From the NCBI GenBank assembly GCA_051294375.1, contig CM119268.1, forward strand, positions 14,023,037 through 14,087,036: a stretch of DNA of 64,000 bases, given 5' to 3'. A program made the translations under genes and the position numbers. Below, in pieces: positions 42,201 to 54,710 of this stretch; positions within the stretch are counted from its first letter, which is position 1; the number at the start of each line of letters is the position of its first letter. The notes beneath the pieces are model-generated. The model saw nothing but the letters and a program-made list of their open reading frames with translations. It was not told the DNA's origin and ran no database searches. The stretch is from Paraspadella gotoi (taxonomy: Eukaryota; Chaetognatha).

Positions 42201-45200
42201 CCTTGATCGATCACTGCAACCTCCAAAATATGTTCCGGCTGCGCTTCCCGGTCCAATTTCCTATCAGTCGTTGTAATAAATCCAGTCCGCTCATCAAGGG
42301 AAAAAAATCCCTGAGGATTTCCCTTGAGAATCTGGAATCTCAAATTTCGACTCCCGCCACCCGCAATATCGTCGCGGTCGGTTGCAGTGATGCGAACAAC
42401 GGGTGTGTCGGGCGGTGAGTTCTCGAGAACGTGAGGGTAGTAAACAACCTCTGAAGTCTGCGGCACATTGTCATTTACGTCAACTACTTCGACGCATACC
42501 TCGATGGTACTGAAAAGAGGAACGGCGCCGCGGTCTTGGGCGTAGACCGTGAGCCAGTAGAGACGTTGTGTTTCTCGGTCCAAAATCTCGTTGGTGCGGA
42601 TGACGCCGTCATCTGCGTCGATGGTAAAACGGCCTAATCCATTGCCATCGCGGATTGAGTAAGTGATCTTGGAGTCGCCGCCCGGACCGTCGGCGTCAGT
42701 CGCTTTAACCTTGAAAAGAAGAATAATCATTAAGGCCAAAAAGTCAAGTAACAAAGTAACAAAAAAATAGAGGAATTCTAAAAAAATTGTTTCAATAAAA
42801 TTTAGTGATGCAGACAATGAGGCGAGCCTTAAATTATGACGTTATATCATAGAGTTCTGTATTACGAATGTCTTTGTTTCTTCATATACATAATCAATTA
42901 GTAGTAAACTGTCAATAGGTGAAATATATTAAAACATTAAGGTATTTTAATATTTATTAATGTTTAAGCAATGATAAAAACCAATAAAAAGTTGTATAAA
43001 CAAAGTATAATTAGTTTTTAATATTTTAATTGTGGATGGGTCAAAAATGAAAAATCTTTAAAAATCATCATTATCATGCCATAATATTTAAAATTTTTAC
43101 TAATTTTACCTGATAAAACATAAATAATTTTAAAGGGTATTTTTTGTTTCAGTTTTTAGACCTTTTTTGAAAAAGAGAAATTTGAAAAAATGTATTATCT
43201 CCAAAAGAAACTAACATTAAGTTTAAGTTTTCAACTAACCATCGGACAACTCTTATCTCAAAAAATTACTATGTCGTTTATATCTGATATTAAATGAAAA
43301 ATCAAATGTTCAATTATTAAAAAGCAATCAATGCCAATCATAAAGCGACAACCGAATTTCTAACCTGCATGACTTTAGTTCCTATCGGTAGATTCTCCTC
43401 CACGCGGCCCTGCGTGACAAAAGAATCGAACTCGGGAGCAAAGTTGTTCTCGTTGACATCGACGACCTCAACGATGAGCTGGGCCATTGACATGAGTGGG
43501 GGATCACCCTTGTCCCGAGCCTGAATAGTCAGGTTGTACATCTGCTTGGTCTCAAAGTCAAGCCGCTCCGCAAGACGGATCGTGCCCGTCTGCTTGTCTA
43601 TGGCGAATTTTCCCTCATCGCCGTCCTGTTTGAATGGGGTAGGCGGGTAAGGCAAAATGAGTGGGATGATTTGAAGAAAGAGATAAGTTAAAGATCTCTT
43701 AAATGTAATTATTTTAGTCACCAAAGCCCCATTTTTTATCCTAAAACCGTACACTAAAAAGAGACTAGAAATTGTGTTAAGTATTCCTACCTTGATGGAG
43801 TACTTTATGACGCCCCCGGGTCCGGCATCGGGGTCAAATGCTGACACGATCATGACCACCGCGCCAACGGGCGTGTCCTCGAGGACGCGTACGGAGTAAG
43901 ACGGCGGGTGAAAAAGTGGCGAGAAGTCGTTGACGTCCGTCACGTCGATCTTGACAACCGCCACGGCAGTCAACGGAGGGCTGTCGATTGACGAGTCCGA
44001 GGCCTCGATAACCAGAGTATATTCCTTTGAAATGAGGAAAAAAATTTAAATGGGTTAAAACTAACGGCATCGATTTAAAGTATTGAGTAATTGACTGTTG
44101 TATAAAACGATTCATTGCTAATTTAAAATAAATAATATATTGTGGCGAATCCTAAATTCTTGGTGAAACTGAGCTCGTCCCGTGAGTTCCGGGTTGAAGG
44201 AATAAAGCATTAAAAAGATTAAACACGCCAGTGGCAGTGCAGATGCAAAGCCCTGAGCGCCAGCTATCGGAAAATATCTCGCACCCCGGGCATCACATAT
44301 ATCTTCCCATTGCCATAATATGATAAAAAGAGCTGTAATAACTATTAAATTATTAATATGTGATTATGTATAAGTAATAAATATATATATATTGTATAAG
44401 TAAATATGTCTGTAGGTATTTTAAACAATTCGGTTTTTAGTCCGATCTACTTATCATCGATTCCGACTCTATAATTCACTTTGTCGGTCTGTTTTTAAAC
44501 GAATCAGAAGAGGCAGAGACCAAAAAGAGAAGAAAAAGAGAGCGCGACATATAAAGAAATAAAAAAAAAAATATAATTGGTTACAATTAGAAATTGTAAA
44601 AGTGTATAATTGTAAGGAGCTAAAAATTTAGATATAGCTTCTCATCAACAAGATCTTTTAAAATGACAGGTTTCATATCGATTCAAATATTTTTTAGGTA
44701 AATTTCCTTCACACATTTTAAGACTACAATATGCAAATTAGAATATAGTATACTAAATGCTAATTTGCATATTACAGTTAATTATCATGACTAACAGCAA
44801 TATGCAAATTAACATAGTACACTATATTCTAATTTGCATATTGCAGTATTAAGATGTGTGAAGAAAATTTAATCGATATGAAACATGTGATTTTAAAAGA
44901 TCTTGATGATGAGAAACAATATATATCTTCCTACAAATTTACACTTTTACAATCTCCAATTGTAAAAAAAGCGTGATAACGACGACGACGACGTCACAAA
45001 AGCAATAGTAAACGATAATCACGCGAAATTATCTGGCGAGACAAAAAAATTAAAGAATTAATTTATTTTTTAGATACAATATAATTTTTTTCGTTTGTAG
45101 CATTCCGTGACACCGTAACTTTGCAACCGTAAAATTTAGTGAGTTTAATGATAGTCGGTTTTGAAAATCTCGGTTTGGAATATCCTATGATGTAAAATAT

Positions 45201-48200
45201 AGCATTTGTAATGAGTCTTCTTTATCAATTCGATTTTCCAATTTCTTTCTGATGATCAATTAAGGTGAAATGAACAAATTAATCTATACCATTTTTTAGA
45301 GCATACTATACTTTTAATTAAATACTATAATTTAACTAAGTTTTAATTGATTGTAACTTCGTGAAACATTAAAAGTTTATCGACAAATTCAAAGACTTCA
45401 TTGGGGCCGAAAAGTTAATACTTGAGACTTAAATGTAAATGAATTATGAATTATGTAAAAATTGATATCGTCAGATATATGTGATGAGACTAAGAAATCT
45501 TCACAGGAAATGTTATAAACGAAAAAAATCATACTGTATTATAAAAACATGTTGCTACATAAAGAACATAGGTTTTTTAATTAATTAGGTTTTCGAGAAA
45601 ACATCCCATAAAATTAAAAAAGTGTCTGGGAGTAACAAATATTTTTATGAAAAGAAATCCTGAAAAAAATTTCAAAAACCTTGATAGTTTCCCTGTCGAG
45701 TCGATTGGCGACAGCGATGACACCCGTCTTCGAGTCGATAGTGAAATCACGAGTGTCAGTCAAGATGGAATAGCTGACACGAGCGTTTAGCCCTTGATCC
45801 GCGTCCGTAGCGGAAACCTGGAGAATGGTGGCTCCGACCTTCGTAGCTTCCGATATATTAGTTACCACATAAGAGGACTGCTGGAAAACGGGCGGATTGT
45901 CGTTGACGTCCTTAACAACCACATTAAGCTCGTGCCGGGCGCACTTTTGTGGTGAACCCAAATCGCAGGCAGAAATCTCCAAGTAGTACTTGTCTCGAAG
46001 TTCGCGGTCGACAGGGCGCTGAATGGAAAGAATCCCGTAATTCATGTCGATTTTGAAACAACTGTGGTCGTTGCCTCTCTCCACCACGTAGACAATTTTG
46101 CCGTTGAAAGCCTGATCTAAATCGGTAGCACGCATCTCAAGAATGGCGGCGCCGACGCGGACATTTTCTGAGACGACGATCTCCGATGGCAAATCATCTG
46201 CGAAGGCCGGCTCGTGGCGATTGTAGAGAAACCTGTCCGGCATTTCTTGAAGGTCGTCATATATGAGAGGTTTGTTGTTGCGTTCAGCCTCTTGGAGGAG
46301 TTGACTGAGACGCGCCGTGACCCCAGTGGATTTGCAGGAGACGTCAACAGTCTCCACGTTAAGGATGGTTATGTTAATGTGGATCGGATCTGAGTTAAAA
46401 TCTCCATCTGTGGCTATAACTGTCAGAGACCTCAAATCTTCAGGATGTCGACTAAGGTCGCAACTGAGAGTTAACCGCCCGGAAAGACTGTCCAGGCTGA
46501 AACATTTGTCGCGATTCCCCGCCACTATCTGGTAGGATATGATGTCGGAAGTGTCAAAATCTATAGCGGAAACAACGACCAATTGCGTTCCGATTGAAGC
46601 TCGACGAGAGACGTGACCAGCGCATTGATGTTTCTCAAAGACCGGTCGGTTGTCATTCGAACCCCTCACGTCAATCTGCAGGGTAATTTCCGCTTCGCGA
46701 CGATAAGGTTGTCCCCAATCGGAGGCGCGGACGCTGAGCTTGTATGAGCGCCGCATTGACTCGTAGTCAATGATCTGTTTCGTCCTTATGGCGCCGGAAA
46801 AGTGATCGATAACGAACGGCGTGGCGTGTAAGTTAGCGATGCTGTAGGAAATGTAGCCGTTTTCCCCGTCGTCAGCATCGGTGGCTGACACCTTGAACAC
46901 TTCCGTGTCGGCAGGCGTTGCTTCTTCTATCTCGATAATCTTTGGATTATCCGGAGTCGCGCGATCTTGCGGGGGATTTCGAAAGACCGGGGAATTGTCG
47001 TTGCTGTCACGGACTTTGATATTAACGGTCGTCTTCCCGATTTTTCGGTCCCCGCGGTTTCCCTGATCGCGAGCCTCCACAACCAACTGGTACTCATCCA
47101 GTGTCTCGGCGTCCAGCTGTTTTGCGACATATAAAAGTCCCGTAGAAGAATGGATCGCGAAGTGGCCGCGACTGTTGCCGCTGCGGATGTAGTACATAAT
47201 CTCGGCATTCTTTCCCGTGTCCGTGTCTGTTGCGTTGAGAATTATGAGAGGAGTGTTTCTCGGTGCGATCTCATCTACTTCCAAATCGTAGACCCGTTTC
47301 CCGAAACTTGGCGGGTGGTCGTTCTTGTCCATGATTTTGACTCGAATAACTTTGGTAGAAACCTTTTGAGGTCTCCCCTTGTCAGTGGCTCGGATAGTCA
47401 GATTGTAACCGTAAGGATTCGCCTCTCGATCTATGGTCCTGGTAGTCTTGATGTTGAACTCCTTTGGCAAAAGTCCTTCAGAGACTACAAAATGTCTGTT
47501 GGGATCGCCATCGACAATTGCCACGTCGTCAACCTCCCCGTTCCTCCCAGAATCCGGATCAGAAATGTAGAGGATAGCGTAGGTCACGTCCGGCGAAGGC
47601 CCGTGTTCCGCAAGCGCCGGCAAGTGCTTCAGCTGAATGTCGGGAGCGTGAAAGTTGACTTGGACGACGGATACGTCAAGCTTAGCGGTGGACTGTTTTG
47701 AGCCGTCTTCGGCCCTGAACTTGGCCCCTCGATCGCGGGCCAAAATCCGCAGCCGATATTGTCTCTCGCGTGCGTAATCGAGGTGGCGTGTGAGAGTGAC
47801 GACTCCCGTTGTCGGATGGATGGAAAAGACGTCGGTGTCGTCGAGAAACGAGTAGTAAATTTCTCCGTTGACGCCGACGTCCGCGTCGGAGGCAGACACT
47901 TTGATTATAGCCGTGTGCAGCGGCTTATCCTCTGGGACGGAGACCGTGTAGGACGGTAGATAAAAGAGCGGCATTAGATCATTGGTATCGAGCACATTAA
48001 CTACGACCGAGGCAAACGTCTGAAAACGCTCGGTCGGGGCCGTCATGCCGTCGTCGTAGCGGTAGCCGTTGGTAGTATCCACGGACTCGGAGACGTTTGA
48101 TTTTCCTACGGCTTTGACGGTGAGTCGATACTGAGATTGGCGCTCGCGGTTAAGCACTTCATTATTCCCAGTTCTCGTGCGAACGCGCAGGAAGACGAAG

Positions 48201-48916
48201 TCGCCGACTCGTTTCGATTCAGTTTTGAAAAATCGAAATTGATCCCCGGCGACGATGCGGTAGTTAACCTCCACCGACTCATCCGCAAGAAAGATGCCCA
48301 TCTTAACCGTCGATGCCACATAGACGCGACCATCCGAGTTTTCCTTGATGGTGGTGTTGTAGGAGGGCTGAGTGAAAACGAATCCCTGATCGGCCCCGTC
48401 TGGGCGTCGACGCGACGAGGGCGGGCTTCGAACGAACGGAGAATTAGGATCTCCCGACGCCGCCGCATCGGATCGAGGTGCGGAGGAGACGGCGCGAACC
48501 AGCGCGAGGACGACGAGAAGAGCGACGAGGGACGCCCGCGGACCCGACGAAGGTGTGGACGGTTGTTTACGGTGATATGACGGGAAAGACCGCGAGTCCG
48601 ACGACCTGACGGACGAGGAGAGCTGTGTCCGGCGGAGGTCGGCGTCACATCGGGTAAGAGAAGAAGACCCGATAGAGAAGACGCCGACGATCGGACAGTC
48701 AAATTTTTTGGCGGTTCCTTCCAAGAGGATTTCTTTTTCGCAGAGGAGATCCCGGAGTTCAGAGTTTCGCGGAAAAGCATCCTCTTGGTTCATCCAGTTT
48801 TTCTTAAGGCTTCCATCGCGACGCTCCATGATTTTTTTGACGGGAAAGGCAAGGTAAGGCCCGGCTTTGGTTTTTACGTGGGGAGGCGTCGAGAGGAAAC
48901 CTCTGGCTTTTGACAT
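30245..48916 (-). CDS. kug: Fat-like giant protocadherin (kugelei / FAT1-3 group)
   Basis: Fat-like cadherins are huge single-pass adhesion and planar-polarity proteins. Exons 48916-45680, 44024-43791, 43625-43365 and 42709-30245, all phase 0, give about 5,398 residues (human FAT1 is about 4,590). Order: long N-terminal leader, hydrophobic signal at residues 129-143 (LVALLVVLALVRAVSS), roughly 34-36 cadherin repeats with LDRE and DVNDN-type calcium motifs, two furin-like sites near 3990 (RQKR|S) and 4080 (KKR|S), EGF domains from about 4160, one laminin G domain at about 4267-4430, four more EGFs, a transmembrane helix near 4614-4636 (VGILGVLASLILIVLLFVAY) and a 761-residue tail ending SSQV, a class I PDZ ligand. 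EGF, one LamG, EGF order is that of the Fat-like group, not Drosophila Fat with two LamG. No Met lies between residue 42 and the signal, so the true start is uncertain. The last exon is 12.5 kb. Confidence 0.96.
44459..44489 (+). repeat. 31-bp exact match to an exon of the MFS gene
   Basis: The 31 bases at 44459-44489, in the first intron of the cadherin, are identical to 63324-63354, where 30 of them are coding sequence of the MFS transporter. The match begins GATTCCGACTCTATAATTCA and ends CTTTGTCGGTC. Flanks on both sides differ. Confidence 0.85.
44584..44962. mobile_element. Palindromic TA-flanked MITE with octamer motifs
   Basis: The element is an almost complete inverted repeat of 379 bp centred near 44785. 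The outer ends read CAATTAGAAATTGTAAAAGT and, inverted, CAATTGGAGATTGTAAAAGT. TA flanks both sides (44582-44583, 44963-44964). The centre holds four copies of ATGCAAAT, two on each strand (44731-44738, 44763-44770, 44802-44809, 44832-44839). It lies in the 1.65-kb first intron of the cadherin (44025-45679), which otherwise shows nothing recognisable. Confidence 0.85.
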
Positions 48917-50175
48917 GACGCTCCAGTTACTTCACTGCGTCGCTTATTGTTGCATTTTTTATGTGATTTTTTCTTTCCGTGTTAGTTATTTCCTGGAAAT
49001 TTCCCGCGACGTGAAAAACATGTAATTTTGAATTGCACTAAACTTTATCGGTGGCAACGAATGATACCACGGTTCTGGGCATCTTTATGTCATTTTCCTG
49101 GGCATTTTATGGAAAGTGGAAGAGAATCCCTAAAAGAAAACTACAGGCAATTTAACGTGGCAATTATTGCACTTAACAAAAGCGATAAGCTAAAATGATA
49201 ATTAACAATTCCAAAATAAAATATAAATTTGTAATACCTACCCTGTAACTACCCATGACACAAAAATTGAACTAACGAATTCATCGGAAGAGCGGAAGAA
49301 GACGAGATTATTACACTCAGAAGACTTCTGTGGCTGAGGTTTAATAAAATTTAGTATTAAAATGAATAGCTGTAACAAAACAATTCCATCATAAAACGTG
49401 GAAATGAAAAGGTAGGAATTCGCATTGCAATCGCATCGCTCGTGAGTACCAGCCATCTTGGTACGATGCACGTCACAGGCAGCGAGTGAGTATTCACGAC
49501 TAGTGACGTCATCATCGTTGCTCCGAAAGACTCGAACCAATGAGCGACCCCCTTTCCATTTTTTGACGTCATCGTTTCTCCCAGGAATCCTTGCCTCCAT
49601 CTATCGGCCCAGGCACGTCCATGCAACGTCGATGCTCCGACCATGTTTTTCGCCAATGCCGATTCTTCGTCGGGCAAGTAAGAAAAGCTGTAAAATTTAA
49701 AACTCAATGGCACATGACTATCACCGACGAATCAAAATTGAGAAAAAAAAGTCAGGTGCTAAACCTGACGAATCTCTAATCAATATGTTTATCATGTGAC
49801 CAATTTGATGCCCACAGTCAAAATCACGTGAAATCTAATCCAATCACGAAGCTAGAATTACCGTGCAAAAGGGCGCGTGACTTTATGCGGAACGTAGTCT
49901 CATGACAAAAAGTAGAAAAACGGGAAAGCACGTGAGCAATGTCAACGAATCAACATCAAGCTTTCCAAACTTTAACAGAGAAAAGAAATGGAAGAAGTAG
50001 TGGATAGCTTCAAAGGTAGGTCGGTGAAATAGGGTAAGTTATTTACTTTACCCTTATGATTTCTCACGCTTTTTTTTCCTATTTAGACCGCAAGAAATGT
50101 TGAAACTGCGAGTTTGAAACTGCGATTTAAAATCGAATAACTTTTATCTGTGGGTAAAATAAACTAACTGAAGAC
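48917..50175. promoter_or_regulatory. Divergent promoter region between the cadherin and CEP78
   Basis: Two perfect cAMP-response elements TGACGTCA (49504-49511 and 49564-49571) lie 60 bp apart, with TCACGTGA and GCACGTGA E-boxes at about 49826 and 49929. A donor-like GTAAGAAAAG at 49679, a second donor GTAGGTCGG at 50014 and an acceptor CCTATTTAG at 50078-50086 suggest 5' untranslated exons of CEP78. The short frame MEEVVDSFK at 49988 would be an upstream reading frame if those are spliced. Frames on the minus strand at 49238-49713 have no recognised domain. Confidence 0.45.
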
Positions 50176-53100
50176 ATGTTGGAAAAGGCTACTCGTCAAC
50201 CTCGAGCTAATTCCGATTTTGAGTCTCAGTACGATACTCTTTGCTACTTAGCCGACTTGGCACCACTACGCAGCGTAAAGAATTCTCTTGGTGCCGACGG
50301 TGCCTTAGACCTCAATGGAGATCAGCTCCGTATTCACGACTGGGCGCCCCTGCTCGACGCTTTCAAGACTAACAAAAACCTTACTTCCATAGCCATTCGA
50401 AGTTCCTTCAAGTCTGAAAACGATGATTTCGACGCATCTCACGGTCAAAATCCCTCGGAACGTATTCCGCCAGTTCGAAGCCGCGACATCACTTACCGTC
50501 TTGCTCTTTCGCTTAAGGACTGTATGACGGTCTCAAATGCGCTCAGCGTGATTCGTCTTCAAGGGATTCCGCTGCGTGAGCGAGATCTCATCCTGTTGGG
50601 TAAAGGTCTTCACGACAATCACTCCGTTACCTTTCTTTCGCTGGAGGGTTGCGGCGTTGGCGACAAAGGAGTGGAAATAGTATGCGCCAACGTGAGAAAT
50701 TTACGGAATTTGAAAATACTGAACTTTTCCAACTGCGGTGTCTCGTGCGTAGGCGCCGAGACCCTTTCTGAACTCGTTCGTCATCAGTCTCTCCGTCGCC
50801 ATAATGACGCTTGGCGCGACAGCCTTCGCTACCGCCGTCCGGATCTTGACGTGATGTCCGGCATAAGGCGCCTTACCCTTAACGGAAACGGCCTCATCGG
50901 GGACGAAGGTGTCCGCATTTTGGCGGAAACGCTTAAGGACGATCTTTGGATTAAAGCGTTGGACATGCAACGATGCGGTGTGACGACTTTTGGCGCCAAA
51001 GTGGTTCTAGACGTCGTTAAGTACAATACTTCCATTGTGGTTTTGGACCTGCGCCGAAACCCCGCCATCGACAGCGACGTCTTGCGAAACGTTATGGAGC
51101 ACGTGCTGATAAACGCTAACGGCAAGGACCAAGAATTTCAGTGGTTGTCAACGACGGATCCCCAGGCTCCGACGATGGGGACGACGCGCGGCGCCGCGGG
51201 TAGAACTCGTCCCGACGCAGCCCGCGTCAAGCAAAAAGACCGACGAGCTTCTTCGAGAGACTCAAAAGGGGCGCCTCGCGTGGCCGAAGCACTTATCGTT
51301 CCCGTGCCTCCGCCACCGCCTCCCCCGTTCGAACACGGCGTTCCTCATCACTCGGCCGAGCGAGCGATGCGTCACGGTTGCTCCTCGCGATTACATCACA
51401 AGTTTCCGCAACATCACGCAGTTAATCATGAAAAGAATCAGGGTTACAGCCATGAATACGTCGTCGACATTGGCGCCAATGGCGAACCAAATCAGATCCA
51501 CCACCAGCCCAATCTCGGTCGGGCCGTACAGTTCTCGGCGCAGGACGAACTATTCTCTCGATCGTCAGGCAGCGAAGGTCTTCCCGTCGCGAAAGGTAGC
51601 GACGAAGGGCGTGACTTGGTTGCCGTCGGACCTCCGAAACCTCCTCGTCAAGGATGGGTTTCGTCGGGTACTGACGAAGCGAACGGGCAACCGCATCCAC
51701 TCGGAGGCGTAGACGCTGGCGAGTTGAAAAAACTTCGCGTGGATTTTGAGCAATGTTGGCGCCATTTGCAGGAGGAAACTAAGGCTCGGCGCCAGGTTTG
51801 TTCTAATTCTTTTTAACTTTTATTATAACAAATTTATATATTTACTTTAATATTTACATTTATTTACTTTCTAGTTTTTATTAGTTGCGCTGCGAGTACT
51901 AGCAGAGCAACTCAATAAGTCTGTGGGTTGATAGCTGTCTCAAGTTGCTTATAACTCAAAATATTATATTTCATTTAATATTTGCTATAAAGTTTAGGTA
52001 TTATATTTATAAGATGTTTCGGGTACATATTAGAGAGGAGTGATGAACAGATTAAGTAATTAAACTTCTTTTTGCCTTTTTTTAGGTACATAAAAAAAAA
52101 TATAGGCGAATATTAGTACAAATTGTATTATGGTAGTATTGTAGTATTGCAGTTATATTTATAACTGCTTACAAATTTAATAATTGTAATTTTTGTTAAA
52201 AATTGACCCTAAATTAAATTTATTTTGTAAAATTTAAATGTTATTCTGGCGGTTTCTAAATAGAATTTATAAAAACATTTTATTGTATTAAATTTTTCAC
52301 TAAGAATAATGGAAATATTTCACATAGACTCGTGTGCAAAATAAACGCGCTACTTTATAAATTAAAATTCCAGATACTTCATAAGAATATATATTTAAAA
52401 AAAAATAAAAATCGATCTGTAAATTTTATAATAATTGGTCAAGTGTTGGGAAAAATAACTGCGATCCTGGATTTAAATACGTTCTGGAGGCTTATGAGAA
52501 ATTGAAGAGAACTAACTTACATTTAATCTTAATTTATTTTTAATTCATCATGACCTTAACTTTAAATAGGTCACATATAGCATTTTTTCTCCTTTTATTT
52601 TTTTATAATTTTAAAATTATTATTTAGGATTCTGTGTCAATACAGTTGTCTAGCTATCTTGCCAGATTATTTTATGTATTTTTTTTATTTTTAATGTACT
52701 ATAAAAATGCATAATATTAGAAATAAAAGTTTGAAATAAATTAAATTTCTTTGTATCTTTAAAGTTGCGCGTTTTTATTGCACATGACTGTGGTTTTTTT
52801 AAAGTTAAAGGCATCAGAATATATATCAAAAATTCAACATTCTCTGAATAAATAAAATTTTTAATGAAATGCTTTTATAAGTTTTTATATTTATAAATAT
52901 ATTATAACAAATATATTATAATATCAATTTGTATTTTTGTTCTCTTCATAATATACTAAAAATATTTTTCAATAAATCCTTAATAAAGCTAATTATCAGT
53001 CTTTAACATCTAAATACTATTTTTGTTCTTATGTGCTCTACTCTAAATAACTCGTTCCGGCAGGCGGAAGAACGAATCGTAGAGTTGACGCTGGAAAACT

Positions 53101-54710
53101 CGAAACTCCAACGCGTCGTTGAGGATCTCGAGGAGAAGGCGAACTCAGTGTTGGACGACGATGCTATCCTCGACTCTATCGAAGCCACTTTCACTAAATT
53201 CCACTCATTTCTCGACCTACTTAAAGAGGTCGGACTGGGACAACTCATTTCCTACGCAGGCATAGAAATTCCTCCCCCAGTCACTCCCAATCAGTCCGTG
53301 GTATTGGGGTCCGATCGTGTCGGCGACGCTTCTTTCGTCAACGGTGTTCCGGCCACCCCCGTCGTCGCCAAGATGCAACTCAACGTCTCCGAGACGACAC
53401 GCAACTTCATGAGCGAGCAAGTGTCCCGCATTCTCCAAGAGTCAGTCATGAAACAACCGCCTCTTGCTAGACACGGATCTCATCATGTTCATCACGACAC
53501 TTCTTTTTCACCGGCGCCTTCCACTGTCGACGCTTCGCTCGAGCTGCCTGGGTTTAACTATCGTGACAAAATGATCTTCCCTCGCCCTTCCGGCGCCGCC
53601 ACCGCTCGACGTCGGCCTCTTTCAGGTCTTGGGGAAGACAGCGCGGCGCGATCTGGCTTCCATCCAATGGTGACTTCGTCTCGAGTTTGGGCGACGCCAG
53701 ACGCGGCGAACTCATCGCTAGAGCTATTGTCTCGGGACCCCATTCTGGCTCGTGGGAACGACCTGGACGTTGAGGGAAGCTTAATCCATTCCGATCAGAA
53801 TAAAGACGAAGATCTCTACGAAAGCCTGCTACGCCGAGCCCAGGAAGCCACAGGTTATCCTTATGCCCCTGCTTTAAGTGATCATCTTGTGGGGACTCGA
53901 GAGCGGGATGATGAATGCGGATTTCTCGCGGCGTCGAACGCCGACGAAACTGCGTTGACGCCTCATTTAGCGGCGCCAAAAGAGTTCGGAGACGTCGAAG
54001 CCGACGGGGGCGCGGGCTCCAGCCTCGATGCAGATAAATCCCCCTCCGCCGAGGAGACTCCCAAGAAAGAGGGGGAAAATACGGTTTTGTCAATGCCGGA
54101 GCTGGAAGAGTACAAAATGGAAGAGGCAAGAAGGAACAAACTTGAAAACGCGTCCCAAATGTTGGAGGAGTTGCCTAAACGCACTGACAATGGTAAAAAC
54201 GCTCATGGTATCTCCACCGACCTACAAGAATTTCGCGAGCGATTTGCGAGCGACATCATTGAGCACTCGAAATCGGCGGAATCGACGAATTGCTTGGGAA
54301 AGTCGAGCCCCGCTTCCTCTCCACATCCGAAGGACGATGTTATCATCAGATCCCCACCAGAATTCGCTGACGACGACGACGACGACGACAAAGAAAACCA
54401 CGAGAGGCACGACCTTAATTCTTTTCTCACTAATGCCAAGGAGGCCTTGCGCAAGACTTCCAAACTGCAGGAACTTTTGGAGGAGAACCGCGTTATCGTC
54501 CCTGAAAGGTCGGGAGAGAGTCTCGCGTCGGAAGTGACCTCGGGTGCCGTTGCTTCTTTGGCCGAGTTGGATGATCTCTCGGCGTCGCCTTTAAGCGTCG
54601 ACGAAGACAATGGAGATAGGACCAAATCGCGTAAAGCATCATCTTCGGTCGCAGACCTCGAGGAAATCCTTTCTGACCCGGATTTTAACGAGAATTATCC
54701 AAAATTTTAG
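50176..54710 (+). CDS. Cep78: Centrosomal protein CEP78
   Basis: CEP78 is a centriolar leucine-rich-repeat protein needed for cilia and for regulating centrosomal ubiquitin ligase EDD-DYRK2-VprBP in vertebrates. Exons 50176-51795 and 53064-54710 join in phase 0 and give 1,088 residues (human about 690-720). The N-terminal block is diagnostic: DWAPLLDAFKTNKNL, LRERDLILLGKGLHDN, RRHNDAWRDSLRYRRPDLD, LIGDEGVRILAETLKDDLW. LRRs cover about residues 40-320. The second exon opens with a coiled coil (AEERIVELTLENSKLQRVVE) and the conserved ILDSIEATFTKFHSFLDLLK and GLGQL block near residues 578-605. The C-terminal 480 residues are long, acidic and Ser-rich, more than in vertebrates. The 1,268-bp intron (51796-53063) is very AT-rich and shows no gene. 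Confidence 0.95.

Noticed and set aside
49238-49713. Minus-strand frames of 118-120 residues in the divergent promoter
   Set aside because: No domain, overlapping in two frames, and located over promoter-like motifs; could be untranslated leader at most.
50701-51125. Minus-strand frames within CEP78
   Set aside because: Shadows of the CEP78 leucine-rich-repeat exon, whose frame has clear homology.
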